Below are positions 24,124 through 36,697 of a DNA stretch of 64,000 bases, piece after piece. Under the pieces are notes generated by a model. The model did no database searches. It had not been told where the DNA came from and saw only the letters and a program-made list of their open reading frames with translations. Both the position numbers and the translations under genes were made by a program. Numbering within the stretch: position 1 is the first letter of the stretch; every line of letters begins with the position of its first letter. Source of the stretch: Nectonema munidae (taxonomy: Eukaryota > Nematomorpha > Nectonematoida > Nectonematidae); assembly GCA_030549495.1 (NCBI GenBank), contig JAUIRK010000855.1, positions 72,001 to 136,000 of the forward strand. Reading direction: 5' to 3'.

Positions 24124-26720
24124 CACCACATTTCAAAAGCTTCCACTTTTTTTCTGGTAATACCTTTCATGATCCAAGTCTCACTTCCGTTTTTCAAAAC
24201 TGGCCAAATGTAAGTTTCAAGTATTTTTCTTTTAAATTTTAAACTAATTCGACTTTTTAGAAGTTTTTCATGTCTTTGAAAAGTAATTCGAGCTATTGAA
24301 ATACGAGAAGCTCTTTCTTTATCATCTCTTCCATCTTTTGTAATCCTGACACTAAGATATTTTAAATTGTCAGTCCATTTTATTTTTCTTACATTTAGCT
24401 TGACGGAAGTTTCTGCTTCCCCATTTTTTCTGATTTTCATACATTGAGTTTTTTCTATGTTTATATTGATATCAAATTTTTTCCTAATTTATAAAGTTTT
24501 TCTATAATGTTGTTCAACCCTTCTTTCGTTTCTGAGATTAAGACAGTGTCATCAGCCTACATTATTCGATTGGTCTTGAACTCCTCAATTTGTATGCCTT
24601 CATCATCTTTCAATTCTTTACAAGCTTCATCTGAATAAGTATTATACAATATTGGTGAAAGTATACAACCTTGGCGAATTCCTGAGAAGTGTTTTATTTC
24701 CTTTCAAATGTCCTTTTTGATTTTTATAGAGATTTTCGATGATCTTCAAACACTTTTTTGATATATTGCGTTTCTGTATTGTGTTTAATAACTTCTTGAA
24801 ATTTACTATGTCAAATGCTTTGTCAAAATCTATAAAACAAATATATATTTCTTCTTGCCGGTTGATGCGAAATGTTGTGATAGATTTGAGAGCAGCTATA
24901 GCCTTTATAGTACCGCGGTTAGGAAGGAATCCGTATTGAAGAAGGTTTAGCTCAGATTTTGTTTTCGTAAGATGAGCTATAGGATTTTTGACACATGTGG
25001 TGTTAGCACTATTGTTCTATGTTCTTCCCATTTGACAGTTCCAGATTTTTTCGTTATCGCAATGAATTCACTCGTGGTAAAGTCTTCTGGTAGCACACTT
25101 GTTTCATATATTACGTTAATAAACGTGAACATTTTTTCATTCAGCTTCAGAACATTCTTTCATTTTATAAGCTCTATTGGTATTCTTTCATGTCGAGATG
25201 CTTTTCTATTTTTTATTTGTTTCAGAGTATTATTGTATTCATCAATTGTGATTACACCTTTACTTCCTCCTCGTCGTTATTGTACTGTATAACACCATTT
25301 ATATCGATGGAATCAAAGTGGTATCATTTTGATTAAAATATTCAGTTTCTGAATAGATATTTTTGTTTATTGATCATCACCAAATATCATGTAACTTTGC
25401 CATCTTTCACCAATTTCTTTTTTTTTCTGTTAAGAGATTTTCGTTTTTATCTTAAATAAATTTATTCTTTTTCTGTTTTGAATATTTTTAAAAGGCTTAA
25501 TCCTTTTATGCATTTCTCTCACGTTTTTTTTGATTCTAAGTTTTCTATTTCTTTACATTCGTTATATAGCCATCTTCCTTTAGCTTCTCTGCAACAACGT
25601 TGAATTTCATGACATAGTTTCTTATACTCAAAATTATTCGTCTTGTTTTCTTTGTTTCGTTTTTCAATTAGAGCCATGATTTTATCAGTCATTCATGGTA
25701 TCTTTTTATCTACTTTATATGATTTCTCTTCAGCTACATCTAATATTGCACTTTTGGTTTCAATCCAGTTACTGCAACCATCATTAAGCTTTATGTTTAC
25801 TTCTTTTCTGTATTCATTATATCTTTCTTCAGATTCAAAATTTAATGATATTTTTTCTTTATACTTCTGTTTGTTACTCAATTTTTTTAGTTTGAGTTTA
25901 AGGTTGCCTATAACCATATTATGATCTGTTCCACAATCGGGTCGACATATCTACACTTCTTGAGGCTGTTTTGTATCTCTGATTTATAAGAATGTAAACT
26001 ATTTGATTTCTAATTTGTCCATCGGGTCTTCTCCAGATGTGTCGTCTTTTTTGCTTGAATGCCAAATGTGCTTTTGATAGTAAAACTTTTGCAATAGTCT
26101 ACCAAAAGTTGTCCTTTTTCATTTCTTTTCCCAAGTCGATATTTCCCAATAATAAATTCTTCTGCTCGACCTCCAAATACAGCCTTAAAATTTCCAATAA
26201 TTATTACAACTGTCTCTTCTACCACCAAGTTTTTTATCAGGTTTTCAATTTTATCATAAAACTTTAGTATCTTTTCATATTTATTTTCGGCTGTAGGAAA
26301 GTAAACTTGAATGATCATTTTGCGTCTTTATAAATTCCTATCACAACACACCCCATTATTGTTTTATCGATACTCTTTGTTGCTATCTTTTTTTTCTAGT
26401 GGTGACTTGTAATTATTCCAACACCTTTACTTGATTTGATGCCACCAAAAAACTTCACATGGTATTTCTTTCGGCTGCTTGAAAACATGCCAAAGCTACT
26501 TTCTCCTTTATTAATAAATGTTTCGCATAAACACAAGATATCAACTTTTTGTTGTTCCATTAGTTCAATTATAATTTGTAGTTTTCCACTTTTATTAACA
26601 CCTCTTACATTCCATGTTCCAATCTTTATATGCTTAAGTTTATCTTTTTTGTTTTTAGAGCACTTTCATTCTTTCTTTTTCTTATTTGCAGCTTTATTAA
26701 GTGCATTTTGATGTATGGTG
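24124..26720 (-). mobile_element. APE-type LINE (single ORF: endonuclease plus reverse transcriptase), decayed, cut off by microsatellite
   Basis: Minus strand, in order. Endonuclease start IGTWNVRGVNKSGKLQ (about 26625), VDILCLCETFINKGE, IIQVYFPTAENKYEKI (about 26315), VVIIIGNFKAVFGG (GDFNA box mutated to GNFKA), YRLGKRNEKGQLLVDYC. RT: FSGIRQGCILSPILYNTYSD (about 24690-24630), ADDTVLISETKEGLNNIIEK with the residue before ADD turned into a stop, and then an open frame from 24440: LKYLSVRITKDGR, SRISIARITFQRHEKLLKSR, ETYIWPVLKNGSETW, KKVEAFEMWC. The remaining C terminus is gone and the TG microsatellite starts there. It is one of the invertebrate LINEs often annotated 'endonuclease-reverse transcriptase'; the clade is uncertain (RTE/Nimbus-like?). 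Confidence 0.8.
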
Positions 26721-28756
26721 TTCCCTCTTGTTTGGAATTTTACATTATCATTCAAAGAGTGACGTCACTGGCCAGGTGGGTCGACAAGCAAAAATTCTGA
26801 TTGTATGTATGGATTTGTACATTTATATAATTTCAAAAACGTTTATTTTGTTACTTAAAATTTTTTAACATAAATGAGATAAAAAAGGTAGTCAACACTT
26901 TATTTTTAATTTCACTAAAAAAGTACAACTTTCCTCAAATACTTTCTCGTGAGAATTATTTGCAGCCAACTTTTAGGAACCTTCATCAGAAGAAATAATT
27001 GTCAAATTAGGCTGAAAAATAAAGAAGGCAATGTGTGGCTGAATAATCATGAGATCTAAAAAATTTAAAACGAGAAATTGAAAAATTAAAAACCTATAAG
27101 AAATTTTTTGTACTCAAAATTTGTTTTCCTAAAAACTTTTACTAAGAATTATAAGGGTTGTCTCCCGTGCCCAACTTCTTGATGTGCTGGAAGATATATG
27201 TATAAAGGAGAAGAGATTTTCACTTATTCAGAGTTAATTTATTGTTCGAAAATCGGGGAATTTCCTTCAGATATCGATGCTCATCATGCATAACGATTGA
27301 TTTAAATCCCATCGTCTCTGAAGGGTTTGTAAAAAATCAAAAATTTATATTTTAAAAGAAGAAAAAATCAACTAGAAAACTACGTCCCTTTTCCAAGTCA
27401 AAAGGATCTTGCTCATGCATAAACTCTTGTTACCCTTTAGAATTTATATGAAGAAATGGCCCGACAAAAAATTAATTTATTCAAATTTAAGAATTAAATT
27501 TTGTAATCAATGTATTCCATTCAACTTAAAGCTTCCATTATTAATTTGATTATTAATAAGAATCTCTCTTCATACTTCAGGAATCAATTGAAGTCCAATT
27601 AAATAATCAATTATTGTGTTTGTAGGAATTTCTTTCTTTGTTTGTCCATAATAATAATAATAATAAATGCGCATAATAAATTAGCGTCTCATTTTTCATC
27701 AATCAGTGCTTTTTTCTATCATTATCTCCATTTTAGTTTCATAATTCTAATACTATTTACAATATTAATGGAACACACGTTCAAGTACAATGCATTCTTC
27801 CACCCAAACTCTTTACAATAGCGGAGTTCTTATTTCTCATCTTGATATTTCAATTCACTGAGAAAAAAATTAGTTCCAATTACTAACTAACTGAGTAAAC
27901 GCTCTCTTCCCAATTTGCTCTGATGAATTAAAAAAGTTTCGCAGTGCCTTGGTGTACATAACTAACTAATTGAATAAGTAAGAAGGATAGTCCGTTTACT
28001 AACTAAATTAGTGAAACTCTTGTCAAAAACTCCAACAATGGATTAGTAAGCTTTACTAGTATGAAAGCCTAACCTACCAACAACAAATAGAAAAAAAATA
28101 ACCTTCTAGTTCTAGAAAAAAAGGCGTATGGAATAGAAAGATGTTCTACATCATACCCTTTTCCAGCAAAAGATTTAATACATTTGCAGCATACTTTCTA
28201 CGCAAAGCTTACTAATACATATATTGCCTATTCGTAGTTGCATACTATTCTATCTGGGCTATGCTATACTTCTTATTCCCTGACCATGGGCAACGCCAAT
28301 AAAAATGCAATTATTCGTACCTACAAAAGTATACGTTTTTCGTGTCATATGTTCGACAAATCCTTTACTTAGCCGCGCAATCATGAAAAAAGGTATGGTG
28401 GCTAGCTTACCAAAAAATAGACAAAATATCATTCCCTGAATAATGTTTCGGAATACTTATACTACATTTTTGTATATGCTCATCATGTATAATGAAAAAA
28501 GCAACCACAAAATTTGTTATTGTGAAAGTATAGGTAATAACTTTTGTAACATCGTATGAGGTAGCAAAATATGAACAGAAAGTTTGATATTTTTTGATTT
28601 TTTAAAGAATATTTTTCGACTCTTTGATTACAGAATTTTATTTTGATTATTTGATAAAATATATTAATTAATATCGTGAAAAAATTAATAACTTATCTAA
28701 CATCCTCTCCCCGAATGAGGTATATCAAATCTTACATCTAGCAAAATATGAACTGA
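26721..28756. other. AT-rich intronic sequence, one possible repeat end
   Basis: No gene seen. At 27857 CACTGAGAAAAAAATTAGT resembles the sequence at 11574, followed by several ACTAACTAA motifs. A block near 28530-28590 resembles the spacer sequence inside the minisatellite that follows. Confidence 0.35.
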
Positions 28757-29115
28757 TAGGTTGGAGATGAATTATCACGGTATACAGGTTGGAGATGAAC
28801 CATCGTAGTATACAGGTATAATGTATATAGGTAATAACTTATGTAGCATCGTCTCCCCGAATGAGGTATATCAAATCTTACATCTAGCAGAATGTGAACA
28901 GAAAGTTGAACATTGTCTCCCTAGTCATTTGTACATGGAATAGAAACCATCGTAGTATACAGGTTGAAGATGAATCATCGTTGTATACAGGTTGGAGATG
29001 AATCATCGCAGTATACAGGTTGGAGATGAATCATTGTAGTATATAGTTTGGAGATGAATCATCGTAGAATACAGGTTGGAGATGAATCATCGTAATATAC
29101 GGGTTGGAGATCTAT
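28757..29115. repeat. Minisatellite, about 28-bp unit
   Basis: The unit 'gtatacaggttggagatgaa' plus 'tcatcgta' recurs about nine times: two copies at 28757-28815, then a spacer, then a contiguous run from about 28945 to 29115 with 0-4 differences per copy. The spacer (28815-28945) repeats sequence from 28700-28760 ('gaggtatatcaaatcttaca' and 'tctagca'), so a larger segment was duplicated too. Confidence 0.85.
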
Positions 29116-30829
29116 AACTACGAAAAATTATTTCCTTTTTTCAAATTCGTTTGTTAGTTCTATTCACACCATCAAAAGCTTTAACAAGTCGAATAATTTT
29201 CTCTATATTTTCTTAAATTTGATCTTTGGAGTCTTTTTCTTGACAATTTTTGTATCTAATCATCTACGACTTCTTCAATAAACGTCTCGTCGATGTCTTG
29301 TTTCTATAAATGAATGGCGCTACAAAATCTAAAACGAAACAACTCCACTGACCTTAAGCGTAACTCAGACAAATATGATACTCTATTTCGAAATGTTGTA
29401 ATCAAAGTCAACGTTTCTTATCTTTGCATTGCATAAAACGTTTAATGCTGTGTTTAGAATGAGGAGTGCGATATATTTTTCTAGATACTACTTCAATTAC
29501 CTTCCAGTTGATATGAGAGTGTTTTGAGAATATGGAGTAGTTTTTACTTAAAACGCAATAAGGAAATCGATATTGTTAGTGGGATTTACTCTTTAGTGCA
29601 AAATTAATTTTATTTATTGAAAGAACAAGCACACCTCGTGTGAAGTATTCTCACTATATCAAGTGTATGTTTAGTTGGGTCGTATTAAAATGAGGTATGC
29701 ACATACGTATATATCAGGTTCCTTATCTCGGTAGCCTAGAATATGTGAGAGAACGTATTCTCAGTCACAACGGAGAACACCCTCGAATGAGCTTTGTTCT
29801 ACACACATTATAAACACACCACAAATATACGTCTACATCTCAAGACACTTGTAATCGGCGCTCACACACTACAGCGCCCGCCTCATCGCGCAATCTCTTA
29901 AATGATTCATTTTCTCGCCTAGAAAGTGGTTATGCAACAGCATTGAAAGAAAAATCTTATTTCGCGTAAGCTTTCCTACAATACAAAATCTTATTAAGTA
30001 TCGGCATACGGCCCTTTTTGCTAAACACGAGAAAAACTTCTAGAACTTTCAATGTTTGTTATTTTAAATAAGATAAAATAACATAAAGAGTTCTTTATTT
30101 TTATAACTTCTCATTTCCCTCTACCTTTTGTGATACATATCATATAAAGATTTTATCGACATGTTCAGTTATTTTTCCTTAAAGCCCTCTTAATATTTTT
30201 CGGTTAATTCAATTTTGTAATCTTTTCCTTTATTTTCACTATTTTGAACAACGTGGGTATAATATTTTTAAATAATTTCTAACTTTTAACGCATAATAGT
30301 GTATGTATGATAATATTGCTATTAACCTAATCCATTAATGCCGGACTTGCTCAAAAAATCAAGTAAGCTATGGTAACCTCATTCTCTGACGTATCATATC
30401 AAGAATAACCAGCCCGAAAGTGTTCATGCGATGAATTTTCACCCCCAAATTTTTGCTTTTCATTTGACAAAATAAGCAATTATTTTTTCCACCGTAAATA
30501 CTTATTACTACATATATTTAAAAATAAGATAGCACTTTCTTACACTATGCAAAACGCTTTTATAATTCTTGAATTTTCACAAAATATACGTGTGTGTATA
30601 GCTTTATCTTTAAACTTTGTTTATAAAGTTTTAACTTTGTAACAAAATTAGATAAAAAGTAAATAATGTATGTATAGCTGTATTATAGTTGAATAAAATA
30701 TTGGCGATACATTTGAAAATATTATTTTTTAACACAAAATATCATATAGAGGATGCTAACCTCTAAATTATGGAAATGAGTTATAAATTCTCATTAATTA
30801 ATAAAACTAACTAAAAATTCATAGATTTC
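29116..30829. other. Intronic sequence, nothing recognised
   Basis: Slightly less AT-rich around 29.4-29.9 kb. There are no open frames with family resemblance, and I see no transposon ends. Confidence 0.35.
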
Positions 30830-30993
30830 ATCGCTTTTTGAAACTTTTTTAGAATCAATATTTAATATTTTGCTTGAACAGCTCTGCAATTTGTACAAAA
30901 TTTCAATTTGAAGGAGTTTATGGAGTTAGAATTGATGTGTAAAATAATATCGGTGTTTGACAAATACAATATATAAGTTACAGATGAAGAAAT
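30830..30993 (+). repeat. Inverted repeat arm (partner 32457-32622)
   Basis: About 165 bp match the reverse complement of 32457-32622 with perhaps 20-25 percent differences. Shared landmarks include TATTTTGCTTGAACAGC, TTATGGAGTT, GTGTAAAATAATATCGG and ATAAGTTACAGATGAA. The arms are about 1.46 kb apart. Confidence 0.75.
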
Positions 30994-31010
30994 CAAAAAT
31001 TTAAATGAGA

Positions 31011-31131
31011 GAGAGAGAAGAGAGTTTATTCATTAATTTACAAGAAATTTTAAAAAAATATAATTTTTTAATATATTTTAAAATTTTCTTGTAAATTAAT
31101 GAATAAACTCTCTTCTCTCTGTCTCTCTCCA
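31011..31131. repeat. Perfect-looking palindrome / fold-back, about 50-bp arms
   Basis: AGAGAAGAGAGTTTATTCAT then TAATTTACAAGAAATTTTAA on the left is mirrored by its reverse complement on the right (AATTTTCTTGTAAATTAATG then AATAAACTCTCTTCTCTCT), around a short AT loop at about 31060-31075. The arm's TTTATTCATTAATTTACAAG resembles the 3' terminus of the LINE at 57.98 kb, so it may derive from two head-to-head LINE tails. Confidence 0.85.
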
Positions 31132-31769
31132 TCGCGTAGACATAGATTTTATCGTCCAAGTTCGATTCGACATCGTGATTTACTTATCTTTTAAACTCTG
31201 CGGATTATTATTACTCGTATTACACAGGTGGTATTAACTCATATCGTTTGGCTGATCAGAACTACAAGTCTTCTTTCAAAAAATTCGAATAAACTTGATT
31301 CAAATGTAAGAGGATGATCAAGAATTGTGATTCTTTTATACTCTTTGATAAGCTAAAGCAAGCCCCACTGTATGGATGAGTAAGAAAAAAATGAAGGTGT
31401 CGTTTAAACTATAAAAAATGGTGTATTTTTTGTAGAGTCATGAACGACTTATACTCCAGAAAATGTAAGCTCTTCTATTTCTTTATATTATTTTTTATGT
31501 ATATTTTTGAACAAACTTGAACTTTAATGTAAATAAATGTTTTAAAATGTGTTATTTTGTTTTCAACATTCAATCAGTTTTATATGAAAAAGGGAGTAGC
31601 TGAAAGCGGAGCGTTAGTTAAAACGTTCCTTCCCCGAATATTTCACTTGGGTCTTCTAGAATTAGAAGGAGGTGGTATGTGGCAAAGATTCTCTGTTTAG
31701 TTGTTGCGAATCAATTAAATATAATAAAATGATTGAAATTTAGAGCAAAGAATCTGGAGTATTTAATGA

Positions 31770-31784
31770 AGGGGGGGGGGGGGA
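31770..31784. repeat. G homopolymer run
   Basis: A run of about 15 G in otherwise AT-rich sequence. Its exact length is likely unreliable. Confidence 0.7.
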
Positions 31785-32456
31785 GATGAGTGGGATGCTG
31801 CGAATTGATAATAATAATAGAACTGATATAATTAACAAAGCATTCTCTTCCATCACTAACGCAAAAGCATTGCACTTCAAGCATACTTTCTTCTGTTATT
31901 CTGAACAATACTCAGTTTATGCAATTTTAAGCGTATAAATTCACTTATTATGAACTGCTAATGCCTTGTTATCCTACTAAATGTGTACTGTAGCATATGA
32001 CCTCTCCTCTTCTACACATTAAGACCTCTGGATCATCTTTTGTGCATTCATGTTGCAAATAGACTTATAACCGTTTACACAAAAAATAGTTATTGTAAAA
32101 ATACTTACTAAGTTAGTAAATGTTATTTTATTTTAGCATATGTTGACAAATTGATTAGTCAGTTACATAAGTAATTTTAGTAAAAATAGATACTATGTGT
32201 TTGTGCAAAGGTACAAGTTGTTCGAATATCTAGACCTTAAAACACACATTGCGGCAACAAAAGTTGACCTATAAATCCTTCAAAAATTGTCCTAACGACC
32301 TCAAGAAGTTGATTTTAAAATTGACATAAAAAAGTATTCTATAATGACTGGAATTTATCTTTTTCATTTTGAATTCATCCTTTCCCATTTTGAAACTGTT
32401 TTTATTTTAACTTATTTTTTCCACTATAATTTTGTTTTTTAGTACAAATTTTTTTT

Positions 32457-32622
32457 TTGATTCTTTCATCTGTAACTTATGTACTGTATTTTACAAACTC
32501 CGATATTATTTTACACATTAGTTTCAACTCCATAAATGACTTCAAATTAAAAAATTTTACATATTGCATCGCTGTTCAAGCAAAATATTTAATATTAATT
32601 CTAAAAAGGTTTCAAAAAGCCA
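32457..32622 (-). repeat. Inverted repeat arm (partner 30830-30993)
   Basis: Reverse-complement match to 30830-30993 over the whole length. Together the arms enclose about 1.46 kb that includes the palindrome at 31.0 kb. No transposase frame lies between them, so this may be a large non-autonomous element or two independent copies of one repeat in opposite orientation. Confidence 0.75.
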
Positions 32623-34100
32623 ATATTTTTTAAATTTTAAGCAAAAGTGATAAAATAAAACTTATATTTAGTCTTAAAATCAACAATTTGATTCAAAGTG
32701 AAAATGGTATATTTCTTTTTTTAATTTGTTCCTTATTTATACCACATACAGTATCTTCAAATTCTTTATTTTTATATAAATCAAATTCATCTTTCATTGA
32801 AGATGCGTAGTTTATGTTTTTCAAGTTTTTACTTATGTGATATTGAAAATGCTTTGTCAAATAAGTATAAAAATGAAATAAGGTGGTTTGGGGACTTTTC
32901 AGTAGTTCGAGAATTGTTAAATACTTCCTCTTTGTTTGTTAACGTGTTAAATTTTTACAGAATCTAGATTACTTACAAAAAAGGGAGTATTAAAAAAGTT
33001 GGCCTATTAATAAAAGGTTGACTGTTGTTGACGTAATAACTTGGGCTTCTTTTACACAAACTTTATAAGATAAGACAATTTACGTGTAGTGCTATTATAG
33101 AATTCAAAATTGACTATATTGACTATTAACTTTATTACTAATCTAGTGAGATATTTGCTGTTGTTCTTGTTCAATCAAAGCATGCACTCGGGGTGCAGTC
33201 AGTTTCAATGCTATTCTTATGTTTTTTCAAGTCGTCTTCTCCCCTAAACAAGCGCATAAAAAACAGACCAAAAACTAAGTGCAATACCGCCCGTAATGAC
33301 TTCCATGTTTCAATGGGTATATGTACACACAGATCGTTAAGAAGCGCTGATCCATGCTGACTATGCGAACACGTCTTCAAAAAAATAAATTTAAATACTC
33401 GAAGAAACGATTTACAAAAAATATTCGATGTCAAAATGAAAGTACGAACATTTTTACCTGTTTTAATCCTACTATTTGCTTCATGATCATTCCTTTCTTT
33501 TTATTAACCTGTTTGATAAACTTAGTTAGTAAAATGTGTTATATATTTGTGTCTACTATCGCTATGTTTGAAAAGTTTACTAAAATATATACATACCAAA
33601 CTCAGGTAAGGTATCATTTTCCTGTTAACAATTTTCCATACCCATACTGTTATCGATACCAAATTTTTTATTGATGTATATTTAAATTTGTTGAAGTGAT
33701 TCTAAATTTTGCGGACAAAGGGAACATTGCTCCAAAAAATTACCGTCAATTTAAATTTATTCGATTTGTCAATAAACCTACTATTTTGTTTAATTTCAAG
33801 CCCAAAAGTAGGCAAAATAAATGAGTTTTCTATTTTATAAATATATATTGATTGATTTTTTGTATATTGGATATAAATATAAAGTGTGATAGGAAGTTTT
33901 ATAAATTTTCTTAAAAATGTGAGTAAAATTGCTGAAAAATCGATTTAAAGATAAAATAGAGAAAATTATTTTATTAAATAATACGATGATATGTAATAAT
34001 AGTGTGCATGCCTGTTTGCACAAAAAAAGTCAAATCTCTTTCTCTAAATCAATATCTAATATATCCAAGCTTCTGTGTATGTTGTCTTTTGAAAATTGAC
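32623..34100. other. AT-rich intronic sequence, nothing recognised
   Basis: Short frames on both strands (for example 33171-33434 minus, 33354-33674 plus) overlap each other and show no family signature. Confidence 0.35.
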
Positions 34101-34104
34101 GTTA

Positions 34105-34180
34105 CTGTTCATAACAAACACACACACACGCACACACAATTCTACAACACACAACACGCACACAAACGCGCGCTTTCAAA
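34105..34180. repeat. Imperfect (CA)n tract
   Basis: Alternating CA-rich sequence broken by single bases (CACACACACACGCACACACA and similar), followed by CGCGCGC. It is a degenerate microsatellite. Confidence 0.7.
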
Positions 34181-34545
34181 CTGATTCCCTTCCATATCTG
34201 ACCTATTAGTAGCAGCATAATTCCTCTGACGACCCGATAATCTCCTAGCATTTCTCTACTCTTTCCATTTCTTGGATTCCTTCCCTGCTTCACTGCTTTG
34301 TTCAGCTGCAACAAATTGTGTACAGGCATCAGACAGACACTTCTTGCCTTAAAAAGACCATCTCCTTGTGGAATAACTCGTTGTGTTTATTAGATAATGG
34401 TCCTATTTCTTATGTTCTGAAAGTGTTAGAAGGTGTAAGTGAAGCGAAAAGAAAAAATCTCCAGCGTTGCAGATAAATGAAACAGTATCTCTGCTGTTGC
34501 TCGCAATAAAAAAGGTGTGTATTTTCTTGTGTTGCAAGAAAAAAC

Positions 34546-34932
34546 ATGAAAAACGACAGCTCTAATCACAGAAATAACAACAAAGAAAAATGTTGCAAGA
34601 CTGTGGATGACAATGCTAGACCACCACCACCACCAAGAACTGTTAAAAGAAACACTCATCATCAACATCTCGCTAAACTCACCACGTCTTGTGACAAAAC
34701 TTGCATCTCAGCGCACCATAAAGGGACAATAGCCACGCCTCCCGACACCATCAATCGCGATAGTCAGGGCAATGCCTTTGTCAAGATTGAACGCAGAATC
34801 GCTGATGACGATGAAAAGGCGAAGAGGAGTGTGAGTAGAGAACAAAGAAATGAAGACTCCACCACCACCAGCACGAACACTACCTCTCCTTTCCAAAGTC
34901 ATGGCTGTCGCTGCTATTCAACCAGGAGGAAG
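34546..34932 (+). CDS. Unidentified open frame in a GC-richer island (possible exon)
   Basis: From ATG 34546 a frame stays open for 175 codons to 35073. The region 34.2-35.07 kb is clearly less AT-rich than its surroundings. The peptide is polar (NNNKEK, RPPPPPRTVKR, RRIADDDEKAKRSVSREQRNE, STTTSTNTTS) without a known domain. At 34932 AGGAAG|GTGACT could be a donor, after which the frame becomes hydrophobic and less convincing. It lies inside the 19.7-kb intron of the coiled-coil gene. It could be an exon of a nested gene or isoform, a conserved regulatory island, or chance. I do not recognise any homologue. Confidence 0.2.
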
Positions 34933-35073
34933 GTGACTACACTCTTCTTTATTTGGGTAGTCCCCGCCCCCAAAACAACATACATCGTGTTGCACGCTTC
35001 ATTGCCTGCCCCATTCATACATAGACGACTCGCGACGCTTCAGTATACCTCATCTCAGTTGTGTGTTATGTGA

Positions 35074-36640
35074 TGTTTGTGTCTAGCGCTATAATTTTTC
35101 CTTTCTTCTCTTTATGTTCTTAGTAAGTTTAATTTTATTGTCATCCCATAAGAAGTTACTATAGAGCCCGCCTCAGTTTTCGGAAAAAGAAGCACCGCCT
35201 TTAGTTTAGAATTTCCAGAAATTTTAAACGTGTCTTCTCAGACATATCTGACCATCATAGGCTATGTAAGTAAAATACTAAAAATATGGTATGCAACAAA
35301 CACTAATACTAAATCAAATACTAAAAACATGGCCTGCTATAAAAAAGCACCTAGTAACATGTAATAAAGTAGTAAGAGGCCAATTCCAATAGGTGGTAGA
35401 ACTACTTTACTTTGAAATTGTTTTAATCATTTCCAAATAACCTAATTTTGCAAATTATCTCAAAAAGTAGTCTCTTTGGAGTGTTTTTAATTTATTTTTA
35501 ACTTTTACACATTTCTTTATTGATCGTAAAGATTTAATTTTTTGTTTTTCACAGGTGGTAGAATTGCCCATATTAAAAACTCAGGGGTTAATTCACACCT
35601 TCCCCTGATACAACTTGCCCCTCCCTGAAAAACAAATAGTTTTGTACCTATAAGATTTTGAAGAAGAAGATAGACTATGTAACAGATTACTACAAAATAA
35701 TATATATTGAAACAGATATAGGTAACATTTAACATTAAGATAAGCACTGCACAAATAGTCAGAAATGATATAATAAAGAAAGATATAATATCCTGGCTAC
35801 ACTACTCATACTGTTATCTTCGTATTTTTTGGCATATATTTTTGAAATATTTCATTATTAAATTTATATTTTAATACATATATAGGAAGCAATAAAAGGA
35901 TGTAATCTAGTATTACTAATTTTTCATGCACTTTTTATGTAAAAATAATAACCGCCATTTTTGACCTCTCTAGACATTTTAGGTATATTCGCCCAAAAAT
36001 ATTATTTCGCATTTTTACTCTTATTAAGTTTACCCCCAAACTAAATTTATTTATTTTTGTACACATTCTTAAAATTTTATTGAAAGTCACCATGCTGTCA
36101 AAAATAACAGATTCATTTTTTCTAGTGAAAGAAAAATTATTATTGAACTAAATAGAAATGCAAAAAGATAAACTGAAAAAACGCTGTATATTTTTCGCGC
36201 AATATTCAAATATTTCGCAGCAACAACATTTTTGGTTTTATAGAAATAGATCATGAGCGTCAAGGTAAAGAGATCGCCTGGTGTTTTCTTCAAGAACACA
36301 CAATTGTACCCCTTGCGTATGATATTATATACAATTTGAACCAATACTTCGTAAAAATTCTGGGATATTGTACTAGATTATCTACAATTCATATATTGTT
36401 TATCTATAATTTGATTTTTTTTCAAATGAAGAGGGTAACGTCAGCATAAATTAATTTATTTTGAAGGAGGGCGTGGTGATGATTTGAAAATTTGGTCAAC
36501 CTTTACGCTAAACGCGATCTTGTAATACATAACCGCATAAATATTGTGAAAAATGCCGCACCACTTTCAAACCTTTTTCATAAAACGACATAATCACAAT
36601 ACTGATGCGGAAAAATAAACCATGATTGTAGTTTTACACA
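35074..36640. other. AT-rich intronic sequence, nothing recognised
   Basis: No coding or repeat boundary can be supported. Near 35.56-35.63 kb a short C-rich stretch (TTCCCCTGATACAACTTGCC) may belong to an unrecognised repeat. Confidence 0.35.
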
Positions 36641-36641
36641 G

Positions 36642-36697
36642 TGGCGGATTTATAGGTGCGATGAGCGACCCCTTTCCGATGCTCTTCCATTTTGTTA
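36642..36697 (+). mobile_element. 5' terminal fragment of a second hAT-like element
   Basis: CAGTGGCGGATTTATAGG is a typical left terminus of a hAT-family element. Only about 55 bp remain before the MITE at 36706. I could not find the matching right end. Confidence 0.4.
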
